Below are positions 47,431-57,228 of a stretch of DNA of 64,000 bases, one piece after another; within the stretch, counting starts at the first letter, position 1, and every line of letters starts with the position of its first letter. The notes beneath the pieces are model-generated. The model made no database searches. It was not told where the DNA came from and saw only the letters and a list, made by a program, of their open reading frames with translations. The stretch lies in NCBI GenBank assembly GCA_027924645.1, contig BSBN01001363.1:1910001-1974000 (forward strand). Reading direction: 5' to 3'. The position numbers were made by a program, and so were the translations under genes. This DNA is from Cunninghamia lanceolata (Eukaryota > Streptophyta > Pinopsida > Cupressales > Cupressaceae).

Positions 47431-48407
47431 TTATGATGCTGAGAAAGTGTCAAGGTATCTTAATGGTTTACATTATTCAATTCAAGATGAAATTAGTATG
47501 TTCGAATACAAATTGTAGAACAAGCTTATTAGTATGCTTTGAAGGCAAAAGAAAAATTGATGATAAAATAAAATAATTTTAGAGGTAGAGGTAGATTCTC
47601 ATGTGGAAGAGGACAATCCAGTGGTGGCAGAGGCTATCAAAACAAATAAGGAGAAACCAACACCTCTCAAACAGTCACCTAGGATAATAAGGGAAGAGGA
47701 GATTACTCCAGAGGTAGGGGATATTTTGGAAGAGGTAGAGGAATAGGATTCATAATTACATGTTACCAATGAGGATTCATGAGTACTTCATCTTGGCACT
47801 TTTTTGGGGCTTGAAACTTTCATCTTGGGCCTCAAAATGGCAATTTATTTTTTTTTTAGATTTTTAAAAAGTTGCTTTAGTAATAACTTGAAACTCATGT
47901 TTCTAATTTAGATTAATAGTTGGTCATTCATCCTACCTTAGTTTTTGGAATCTTTTGGGAAAAAATAGGATTCTCAAGATATGATTGTAAAATTACCTAA
48001 AATGGCAAAATTTGACAATTGTCGAAATCTACCAAAAAAGGTAATTTTTTGTTTTTTTTGTTTTTCTTGGATATAAGAGAGTTTTCTCTCATTGTAGCAG
48101 CAGAGTTGATGAATAGAAATTTTTTGTGTTCCAGCTTCCAAATCTTTGGCTCTCATATGTTTAATAGCACAATTCTATTAAATGTATGTTGTGTGCTGCA
48201 TCAATTTCCAATGGTTGTTCGGGGTGTACGGGCCCCCTCAACAGTCCCTTAAGAATTAGTCTCGCCTCCGCTCACCCCTCTTTTATTAGCCCCAATTCAG
48301 TAAAAAAATGTAAGCCCGAGGCAAGGCACGGAAGGCAACACTGGGCGGAGTCATAACGCTCCTGTCTCTCTCAGGGAGCAGGGCTAGGGGATACCTCTAG
48401 GTTAAAA

Positions 48408-48504
<97 letters not shown>

Positions 48505-49083
48505 TTTTTTAAATTACTGCAAGTAGGTTGTTAAAATCACATATGACACTAATTAGAAATTTTTAAAAAATATATCAAAACACATCCAATTTTTTTCAAA
48601 ATTCTATGGTGCACTAGAGGAAAGAGTCCTCTCAAAAAGGGTATAATTGGTTTTGTGAAAATGATAAAAAAATAATACAAAAGTTGACGTGGAATAAAAA
48701 CTATCAGATTCTGTAAAGTCTGACTTTAAAATGATATTACAAAGAAAATAAGCATTGAAAACTGATTTTTTTTCTCCATGCACTAGATATTGAACTCCTC
48801 TATTTGGGAAAAAAAAAATTAGGGAAAAATAAGATTGTTTGCTCTTTCTTTGTTACATGCACTCAAAGTCACTTTTCTCGAAGTTTTCAGCAATTTAAAA
48901 TTTGCTCATAAATTTTTTAAAAAATTACAGGCATAAAATTAGTCAAGAGATCTACATTTCATTAGTTTACATCATTTTGAACTTCAAAGCATAAATGCCA
49001 ATTTTATGAGGTCAAAGTTCAGAAATTTTTTTGTTGTTGGCCGATTCCTTTATAAAGTGTGACAGGTTTTTTCTTTTACCCTA
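47431..49083 (+). repeat. Non-coding rest of U4
   Basis: Same order as 20133-21790: gag remnant to ~47790, AT-rich DNA, GC block, the longest (TA)n of the window (88 bp at 48412-48499) and the AT-rich tail. Closest to U1. Confidence 0.7.
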
Positions 49084-49890
49084 ATAGAATTGTAAAATAA
49101 TTCAATAATAGAATAATAGAATAATATAATTAAAGAATTCAAGAATGATAGAATAATAGATTTATAGAATAATAGAGTGATAGAATGAGAGAATGATTGA
49201 ATAATAGAATTGTAGAATGATAGAAGAATAGAATTGTAGAATAATATAGTTATAGAATAATAAAATGAAAATATTATAGAATAAAACATTTATAAAATAA
49301 TAGAATGATAGAAATGTAGAATAATAGAATAATAGAATAATATAATAATATAATAATAATAGAATGATAAAATTATAAAATGATAGATTGAAAGAATGAT
49401 AGAATAATATAATTATAGATTAATAGAATGTTTGAATTATAAAATGATAGAATGAAAGAATGATAGAGTAATAGAGTTTTGGAATAATATAATAATAGAA
49501 TGATTGAATGAAGGAATGTTATAGTAATAGATTTATAGATCAATAGAATGATAGAATAATAAAATGATAGAATAATAGAATGATAAGATTATATAATGAT
49601 AGAATGGAAGAATCTTAGAAAAATAGAATTGTAGAATGATAGAATGAAAAATATTGGAATAATTTAATACAAGAGTTATAGAATGATGGAACTATAGACT
49701 TGAATATAACTATAAGATAATACAATTAGAGAATAATACAATTTGAGAATCAAAGAATGTACAATAATAGATTTATAGAATAACAAAATGATAGAATTAT
49801 AGAATGATATAATAATAGGTTTATAGAATAATAGAATGATATAATTATAGAATCATAGAATGAAAGAATTGTAGAAAAATATAATTATAA
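49084..49890 (+). repeat. Octamer array, U4 part 1
   Basis: ATAGAATN array following the U1 order (for example ACTATAAGATAATACAATT). It stops at TATAA, where the 13 kb element is inserted, and continues at 62901. Confidence 0.95.
49886..49890 (+). repeat. Target-site duplication TATAA, left of the 13 kb element
   Basis: TATAA is repeated at 62901-62905. The empty site AATTATAAAATAAAAC is present in U1 near 22609, confirming a simple insertion. Confidence 0.95.
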
Positions 49891-51002
49891 TGTAGTGCCC
49901 CTCACCTTGTTTCCGCCAGACTGATAGTACTCCTAGTAGGATTAGATATTATGACATGGATTCTTTGTTATTTCCTTGAGTTGTTTATGGATCTATTTTT
50001 ATGATGACGATTGATGATAGTAGATTATTGATATTTTATGTTTCATAGTTTGATGGACATGTTTGATATAATGGATTAATGTTATTTCTGAGTTTAATTT
50101 GATATCTAATTAGGGTTATGATGCTTTAACGATAATTGTTATACTGGATCGTATTGTTATTGATTACTCTATGTTCTTGTAGACAATTGAATACTTTATT
50201 GTTGATGTAATCATGTGAACAGAACGGTGTTGCATTACTCGTATCTGAGTACCCTGCCATGCTGCGATTTCTGTTTACTGTGTGCATGTCTTCATGTTGT
50301 ATATATATGTTTAACTTTGAGGTTTGCTGTAGAATGCAGGTACCGGGCATCGACTCCACCTGAACTAGTAGGTCTGAGCGTGCCCTAGCCAATGGAATTG
50401 TTGATGGGAGTTAACATAGGGCTCCCCAGTCATCCGTCATCCTTGTAGAGGATAAGTCTTCAGTTTTGCAGCTGGTCATTGTTCTCAGCTTCGTTTGTCT
50501 TCATGGGTTGTCGTCTTGTTTCCTCTGCATGTTTGACGGTCGAGTAATTACATGAATGTGATTGGTTAGTTGTGGTGTATAAACAGATAAATTTGATAAT
50601 GTTTATTAAATAGATTTATAAATAATCATTGGTTATTATATAACAAATATATATAATAAATAAATAAAATAATTAAAGGAGATAAAATAGTTTTAAAGTG
50701 TCATTATTACTAATAAAATAAACTTGAAAGTAAATATATGTGGTTAAGTAAATAAATGATTTAATAAAATAAAATGTATTTGTGAGTTGTTATATATTAA
50801 TATCTATATGTAGTACTAAATTAAATAAAATAAAATAAAATTAATTATGAGTTGTATTTTATTAAATAAAAGTTACCCTGAGTAAATAAAAGAATCGGGG
50901 TTATATTGTGAAGTTATTAAAAAAATAATTTTAAGTATGTCGGCCATATTTTTCTTTGGCGGTTGGCATTGGGTCGGGTGTTTATGCCCTAGAAGGGGAA
51001 TA

Positions 51003-51011
51003 CTATAAAAC
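51003..51011 (+). promoter_or_regulatory. TATA box of the 5' giant LTR
   Basis: CTATAAAAC follows an AT-rich stretch and is followed by a purine-rich leader (GGCAGAGAGAAGAAGAGAAG). The same position in the solo LTR has TTATAAAAG, and the 3' LTR has it at 58341-58349. Transcription would begin around 51035. Confidence 0.55.
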
Positions 51012-51110
51012 AGGCAGAGAGAAGAAGAGAAGGGGGAGCAAAAACGGAGTTGGAGATCGGGGGAAGGAGAACGAGCTGCGAAGAATAGATCGAGGCCGTT
51101 GCAGCATAAA

Positions 51111-51118
51111 CAGGTTCC
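51111..51118 (+). other. Possible splice donor in the LTR leader
   Basis: CAG|GTTCC lies ~110 bp after the TATA box and is shared with the solo LTR (12628-12635), where the nearby sequence differs. A candidate acceptor with a T-rich tract and CAG (TTGTTCTTGGGTATGTTGTCCAG, ending at 55710) lies just before the ATG at 55715. Splicing between them would remove almost all of the LTR leader and give a short gag mRNA. This is inference from weak consensus motifs. Confidence 0.3.
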
Positions 51119-54100
51119 ATCAATTGTGTCAATGTTATTTTTCCTTATCTTGCATTCAAGGATTTTTACCTAGGGTTTTGATTCTCCGCATTCCTCTACT
51201 CATTCACGCATTTCTAAGTTATTCTGTGGTCATATATTCTGAATTTTCCGTATTATCCAATTCATTCCTGCCGAGTGCAATTGCTTGAAAGTTGTAAGGT
51301 CAGAATAGAAATTATTTGTTTTTCTGAGTCTGTGTTGATGGATGTTTTAAGCTTTTGCAATGAATTTAGTAGGTGTGTATCCTGTATTTACTGCATTCCT
51401 TATAATGATATTTAGACCACGGTTGTCTTCTTCTTCCGCACTAATTGTCCCAACTTTGCAAGACTCCCTGTGCCTTTGGATGTGATACGTCTGCCACATG
51501 AAAAGTGTGAACCGTTCTACGGTCTGAAAATCCAATGGCACAACCAATTCCTCTATCTTGCATCGGTCCTCCTTACCAATTCGCACTCATCATACTAACC
51601 CATTGCTGCGTAAACGTAGTATTGCTGTAAATGCTCCTAGACCGATATTCATATGTGATCTGCAGGAAAAACGTATGGCAGAGTTATCAGGCATCGTAAT
51701 GATAAAGTTGGTGGCGTCTTCAAGATAGCCGCACAGGCTGGAAGGTCAACCATGTTCACATATTAAATCGACTGCAAGCAAGAAGCTAAGGGTTACAATT
51801 GTGACTCAAGGGAGTACCGCTCTCCGTTATTAAATTGCAAAATCCACTTCGTTCATATCCTGCCAGGTCGCCTAGTGCATAAGGGCACTATACTGCTTGA
51901 TAATGTCTCGTGCCCTAGATATTAAGCCAGAATCATATTGAACATGATAATTTAAATAGTTTAAACACATTAAATATGATGCGCTGGCCATTTCTACACA
52001 TTGTTCGCCAAGGGCACAGCTAGCACAATATTGGATGTCACATAATAAATCTAATGCTGCTATTGCTTAATACCTGATGCAATCCAGGGCGGTGAAGAGA
52101 CATTTCGCTGATGGCGGAGGTTCGTTACACAGGCCACAGATTTGCTATGGCGGAGATTAGTTACGCAGATTCCAGCGCTTAATGTTGTTAAAAGCAGGAC
52201 AGCTAGAGCTTGTAGTACATTGAATTAATTTTACCCTACACTATCGGTGCTGTGCTTGCGAGTTATAATAGTCTATGCCTCTGCGTGTAAACCCTATTTA
52301 CCCATTTGTATTGTTTTGTTTTCAGCGGCATTCTTTTGAATCGGACTGGTAATGCTGTAATGACAAGAAGAGCAAGCGTGTGTCACACATGCAGAAGTTT
52401 GTATTGCTCACGATCTGCCTAGATATCGTGGAGCTTTTGAGTAAACATGCATTACCATTGCTCTTACTCAGGCGGAAAAAAAAAAAAAAACATTTTATTA
52501 ATCCAATATTTAGATATTTGCAAAATTATGTTTGAGATGAACAAGTTGGCAGGGAGGACAAATAAAAAGATTGAACAATGAAAAATTAATTTCAATTTGA
52601 AGTTTCTATTTGAACACTTCTCGACTGAAATTTCAAAAAAGTCCAACAGCAACACTATTATCTCAGCAGCCACATTGGCCGTGGTGATTTCTATGTGGGT
52701 GCTAATCTTTTGATGTGGCAGACCGCTCAACGAATTCAGTCTGTCCAGCTCAGGCAATCATTAAATCCATGATGATAACATCTCTTTGTGGTGACCATCA
52801 AACTGTTCACGAACCTGGTCATTGCGATTGACTGAATATACCGTTAGGTGTTTGTTCTTTAGTCCACAGCAGCATATGTAATTGTTTATCGGATATTTTA
52901 GTTACCAATTTCGGTTCTAAAGTAGGTTAACCTGGCGCACATTTAAACAACTGTAGATGTAAAGTAATAAGGGTTACAAATGTGATCTAGGTATGTATAG
53001 TTTCCATTCGTTAACCCAGCACGACTGCGTGCGCAGCTAGTATGGTCAAACATGCACACATATTGCCCACGGTAGTTGAAATGCAATTATGGGTTTCAAG
53101 TGATTGAATTATGTATAGCTCTCACTTATTCACTACAGGATGTAGGAAACACACACATTCAATCTACGGAAGGTTGAACCTGCAAATGTTAACCTCTCTC
53201 AAGTTCATGCTTACAGAAATTTCTCTAAACAATTCTCTAAAACCTAACCCGGAGTCTCATCGTCCATCCATAATGTATTTAGGGTTCAATGTCTTCGGAA
53301 CAATAATAATGGTAATAGTAATATTAATGTTATTATTGTTATCATTTTTATTATTCTAATCATTTATCATTGCTGTGAATTATTACGATAATAATAATAA
53401 TAATTATTTTTTTTTTACTATGGTTAGCATTAATTCAAAACGGAGAGATGCTGACCAATAACCGTTTTTATAATAATGTTATTAAAATTTCATTGTAGAA
53501 CGATTAAATTTTATGATAGGATAGTATGATGTACATAAATATTTGGTGTCTTGTTATCGTAAATATAAATTAAATATTATAATTAATTGAGTAATTCTTT
53601 TAGGTTAAATCGTGAAGTTTAGTTGGTTAAACCTTTTTGCTTTGGTTATAGTTGAGAGAAAAATAATAAAGAAAAGTAGGATTCTATAGTATTAATACAA
53701 TTGTTGATTAAAGGATTAATGATGGGACTAGAAAGTTGATGTAACTCGGTAATGTTTTTATTACGAGGTTGTCAATAAAATTAGGCTTATAGGTATAAAG
53801 TTAGGTGAATCTACATTGTACTAAGTTGGAGTTTTAGTATTGACCCTAGAATATTGAATGATTTAAGTTGTCTTGATTAAAAGAAAATTTATAATTTAAC
53901 TGACATTGTGTTTAATATGATTTTTGTATGATGGTCTTGTTAAGATAAAAATTAGATTAGATTCAAGATTTGTCGTAAAAGTTATTCTTCGGCAAATGAT
54001 TGTTTGATTATAACTTTGTAAATGTAATTTCTTTAGATTGGTCGTTGGTCACAATAAGGTCTGGTCACCAAGGATAGTTTTCCAGAGGCCTCGAATGTTA

Positions 54101-54477
54101 TGTCTTGTTTCACGTGGTATGTTGTAAATGTTTGAAGCTGTGTAAAAGATCCTTCATGGATGTTATGGATTATTTATTTGTCGAGATGTTGTGTTGAAAT
54201 GGACGATGGGGAGATTTTGGTATCTGTAAAAGGGAGTTTTGCTTATGATTTGTTCACTTGGGAGATATGGACAATGTTTTGTTAAGTTGACCTTGTGACT
54301 AAGATGACATGCAAGATGGTGAATTCCTTGCATTGCTTTATACACATGTTGATATGAGGATAATTGTGTGCAAGATGGTTGATCCCTTGCATGGTTTTTG
54401 TATTCTCGTTGTCCTGATGATGTTTCTATGCTTGTTGAGTGGGGTTTTCTAGTTGCAGGTAGGGGAGTGGCTCTCAA

Positions 54478-54798
54478 TGGGGGCCGGAGCCCAAAAGTGG
54501 CGTCCAGGACAACCCATGTGGGAGTTTGTTAATTCAGTGATAACCTAATTAATGAATTAGGGGGTTGGGTAGCTAAACACACTAAATAAAGATAAGTGGA
54601 TGCCTCACTCATGGCTCAAGTGCTCGTTTAGGCTTGAGATGAGATGAGAAGGCCTGGAATGGCAAGATCAACTACCTTGTCTTCACGAAAGGTATGTTGA
54701 TTCCGCATGAGCGTTGTATGGGGGCCGGGAGTCAGGAGAGGCTGCCAGGACAACCCAAGATGGGGGCCGGGGCCTAGGAAGGCTTACCAGGACAACCC
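54478..54798 (+). repeat. Three 38 bp GC-rich motifs in the giant LTR
   Basis: Copies at 54478-54515, 54719-54756 and 54761-54798 share TGGGGGCCGG...CCAGGACAACCC, each exactly 38 bp. The arrangement is the same in the solo LTR (15896-16212). Confidence 0.85.
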
Positions 54799-55034
54799 AT
54801 GACAAGCCATGTGATGACACTCCTCCCTACTGCAGCATAGTACTCCCTAGTTGTACTCTCCCCATTCGTTTTGTGCTTGCCTCTGGAAGTGTTGTTAAGT
54901 TGTTTTGTGATATTGACTTGTGTTGTTGGAGTTATGTGTTGTGTTGTTATTGCCATGTGTAGTTTTGGCGTTTGGTCATTCTTTGTTCATGTTTTGTCTA
55001 CCTGACTGTATGTTGTAGTGGGAACCTTATGTTA

Positions 55035-55088
55035 ACTCCTAGCTCGGGGGGTGGACCTTAGGGTTCCACATGGTCGGGTGGAAGAGCT
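55035..55088 (+). other. Conserved LTR block with hairpin, 5' LTR
   Basis: Matches 16412-16465 of the diverged solo LTR throughout. The hairpin TTCCAC-ATGGTCGG-GTGGAA is at 55064-55083. It lies ~480 bp before the PBS, where packaging or dimerisation signals of retroelement RNAs are often found. Confidence 0.65.
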
Positions 55089-55565
55089 TTTATCCATTGG
55101 TTTTCTCCTTGCTTTTGTTCATGTGCGAGGATGTCGTATCTTGTGTATAAGCCGTCAGATCTTGTACCAGACATGAAGTAAGTGATTTGTATTCATGTAC
55201 TTGTCTATGTATCAGTTGATTTATAATGTTTGTGTTAGAAGAAATTGTATCTTTGTATTGAATCCTAATGATTACTCATCTGATGTTATGCAAATGTTTA
55301 TTGATTAAATGCAATAGTTAGAATGATCTATTAATGTTAGTAAATGATGTATGACAGACTATGTTGTTCGAATTGTCAAGTAATTCTCCCATGAAATCTT
55401 AGAGTAACAAGTTGATAGTTTAATGATGTATGATGCTGTGTTAAATATTACTTTGATACTTTATTCTTTTTAAAAAAAAAAAATTATTCTGTTAAATTAG
55501 CGTTTATCCTGTTAAATTAGCGTAGTTGTGTTGTTCTCTAAGGTGTTCATGCGGGGCGTTACATC

Positions 55566-55578
55566 TGGTATCAGAGCC
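55566..55578 (+). other. Primer binding site of the 13 kb element
   Basis: TGGTATCAGAGCC, complementary to plant initiator tRNA-Met, starts two bases after the LTR end TTACA. Confidence 0.95.
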
Positions 55579-55699
55579 AAGTTACTAACACTGGGTAGTC
55601 TGGTTTTATATTAGCCCATTAAGCTACACTAGTTGCTTAAACTCTGAATAGTATATTCATTTGTAGTCCTCGCCTAGCACCCTGAAGTTGTTCTTGGGT

Positions 55700-57106
55700 A
55701 TGTTGTCCAGAAAGATGCCTAGGGTGCGAGGTCGAGGATGTGGACGAGGAAGGGGTCGTGGGAGAGGTGTTGATAATAGCCCTCCTCCTAGTTCCCCTCA
55801 TGTGAGTGCTCAAGAAGGTGGGGGTGAGAATCAAGAGAATCAAGGTCAGCCGGAGGGTGCTCAACTACGCCAGCTACTTGAGGAGGTTCTTGCTCATCTT
55901 GGTCCTAGGCAGGAGATGGATCAACCTGAAGTGAGAGAAAGAGAACGATCTCCTAGAAGGAGAGAAATTACAGCTGAACAAGAAGCCATTCTTGCAGGCC
56001 ACATGAGAGACCTTATGAGAGCCCGTCCTCCTACTTTTGACGGATCTGGTAGTGGTATGGAAGCAGAGACATGGCTAATTGATCTGGAGAGGTGTTTTGC
56101 CATGCATCCTTATGGTAGCAACACTAAGGCAAGATGTGCCATCATGCATCTTAGAGGTTTCGCCTCTACTTGGTGGCGACTAGAGGAACAGAAGTTGCAT
56201 CTAGATATTGCCACAGTGTCTTGGGAACTATTTTTAGATAGGTTCAGAGCTCGATTCTTATCAGACCACTGGAGGCAACGACGAGCGGATGAGTTCCATG
56301 AGTTGCGACAGATGACCATGACAGTGGAGCAGTACGAGCGCAGGTTTTATGAACTCAAGCAGTATGCAGGCATTGGAAACGATGAGGCCATGTTAGTTCA
56401 GCATTTTATTAGAGGTTTGAATGCACGCATCAGTGGGGGAGTTCGTGTTTTCGAGCCGAAGACCATGGAGGTAGCAGTCGAGAAGGCTCGACTGGTGGAG
56501 GAGAATTTGACCATGGCCCTAGGGGGTCATACAGGCGTGCAAATTGGGAGTGCACCATCATCAGGCTTAGGTTCTCGAGATGGCCAACCTCAAGCAACGA
56601 GTTCATCTAGAGGTCATCATGCAACCGCTAAGGGTGATCAGCAGCGGCAACAGTATTCTCAATCAAAACCAAAGAATAACCAACCTCTGCAAGGAGGTGG
56701 TTCTCAGTCGGGGAAAAATCGTAATTGGCTGCGGGCCAAGAATTATCATCCCAACCCACCAGTTCAGAATTCTCAGCCTGCGTTTAGTAGGGGAAGTTTT
56801 CAGCAGTCTAATGCACCTTCAGGTGGTGGAGGTTTTGGCAGGGGAAAAGGATGTTTCTCTTGCGGCCAGCAGGGCCATATTGCTAGGCAGTGCCCACAAA
56901 AGAACACTGCAGGATTTAGCCAGAGGCCAATAATTTCAGAGCCAACAGTGGGAGATGCAGGGAGGTCTCATAGAGCATTTTTAGCAGTTGATCACCGCCA
57001 GACAGAGCATCAGGGGATAGTCTTGGAGACTGCAGGTAGAGGACGAGCAACTTTCTTTGGAGCTCGTGCGCGTTCTGCTTCTTTGGGGGCTAACCCTCAT
57101 AAGTAG
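55700..57106 (+). CDS. gag: Gag polyprotein of the giant-LTR element (gypsy type)
   Basis: The 468 aa frame opens at ATG 55700; a second ATG at 55715 (MPRVRGRG) has a similar claim. Features in order: Arg/Gly-rich N-terminus (RGRGCGRGRGRGRG, residues ~8-22), a Gln/Glu-rich linker, and the retrotransposon-gag capsid domain (ARPPTFDGSGSGMEAETWL near residue 105, then MHLRGFASTWWRLEE, FLDRFRARFLSDHWRQ and TVEQYERRFYELKQYAGI). A Ser/Gln/Gly-rich basic linker leads to one CCHC knuckle (CFSCGQQGHIARQC near residue 392). The C-terminus has the text that normally leads into protease (HRAFLAVDHRQTEHQG, FFGARAR) but ends LGANPHK before any D-T/S-G. Gag would form the cytoplasmic particle around element RNA. 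The frame is intact, so it is probably a real expressed protein. Confidence 0.93.
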   Translation: MLSRKMPRVRGRGCGRGRGRGRGVDNSPPPSSPHVSAQEGGGENQENQGQPEGAQLRQLLEEVLAHLGPRQEMDQPEVRERERSPRRREITAEQEAILAGHMRDLMRARPPTFDGSGSGMEAETWLIDLERCFAMHPYGSNTKARCAIMHLRGFASTWWRLEEQKLHLDIATVSWELFLDRFRARFLSDHWRQRRADEFHELRQMTMTVEQYERRFYELKQYAGIGNDEAMLVQHFIRGLNARISGGVRVFEPKTMEVAVEKARLVEENLTMALGGHTGVQIGSAPSSGLGSRDGQPQATSSSRGHHATAKGDQQRQQYSQSKPKNNQPLQGGGSQSGKNRNWLRAKNYHPNPPVQNSQPAFSRGSFQQSNAPSGGGGFGRGKGCFSCGQQGHIARQCPQKNTAGFSQRPIISEPTVGDAGRSHRAFLAVDHRQTEHQGIVLETAGRGRATFFGARARSASLGANPHK

Positions 57107-57216
57107 GGGTCTAATGGGATCCTAATAACGTGGCTTTAGTTGCCTTGGAAGATGCAACCTATATGTCAGAGTTATACCCATATTTGTTGCAGGCTTCCAG
57201 GAGTAAGCCTGATCCT
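57107..57216 (+). other. Short spacer between gag and polypurine tract
   Basis: Only ~110 bp separate the gag stop from the polypurine tract. A short frame here (VALVALEDATYMSELYPYLL) may be a scrap of lost pol or of untranslated sequence. It matches no domain I recognise. The large deletion that removed pol ends about here. Confidence 0.5.
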
Positions 57217-57228
57217 AGGGGGGGAGGA
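57217..57228 (+). other. Polypurine tract of the 13 kb element
   Basis: AGGGGGGGAGGA directly abuts the 3' LTR start TGTAGTG at 57229. Confidence 0.93.

Larger units (their letters stand above)
46717..49083 (+). mobile_element. Tandem unit U4, 5'-truncated (internal part)
   Basis: Homology to the units starts abruptly at AATCCTAAAGAATTTTG (46717), the position ~45 bp after the PBS-like site in U1, so the LTR and PBS are missing. It then carries gag (46882-47430), Arg/Gly remnant, GC block (48225-48403), (TA)n (48412-48499) and tail. U4 and U1 uniquely share a 32 bp direct duplication before gag (TGGCACATAGAG at 46788 and 46820; 19490 and 19522) and other variants, so they are sister copies. 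Confidence 0.85.
49891..55563 (+). repeat. 5' giant LTR (5673 bp)
   Basis: TGTAGTGCCCCTCACC to GCGGGGCGTTACA. Internal layout: 5' segment with CAGGTACCGGGCATCGACTC near 50337, AT-rich region 50570-50940, TATA box at 51003, a possible splice donor at 51114, a long region with no clear coding content, three 38 bp GC motifs at 54478-54798 and the hairpin block at 55035-55088. If transcription starts near 51035, about 4.5 kb of LTR would precede gag in the RNA. Short open frames in the LTR (for example 50956-51288) span promoter signals and look fortuitous. Confidence 0.95.

Noticed and set aside
50956..51288. 110-codon frame repeated at 58294-58626 in the giant LTRs
   Set aside because: It has no ATG at its beginning, spans the TATA box and leader, and is not kept in the solo LTR. 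Being present twice only reflects the LTR duplication.
54163..54477. 104-codon minus-strand frame in both giant LTRs (also 61500-61814)
   Set aside because: No recognisable motif, not conserved in the solo LTR, and antisense to the transcribed LTR leader.
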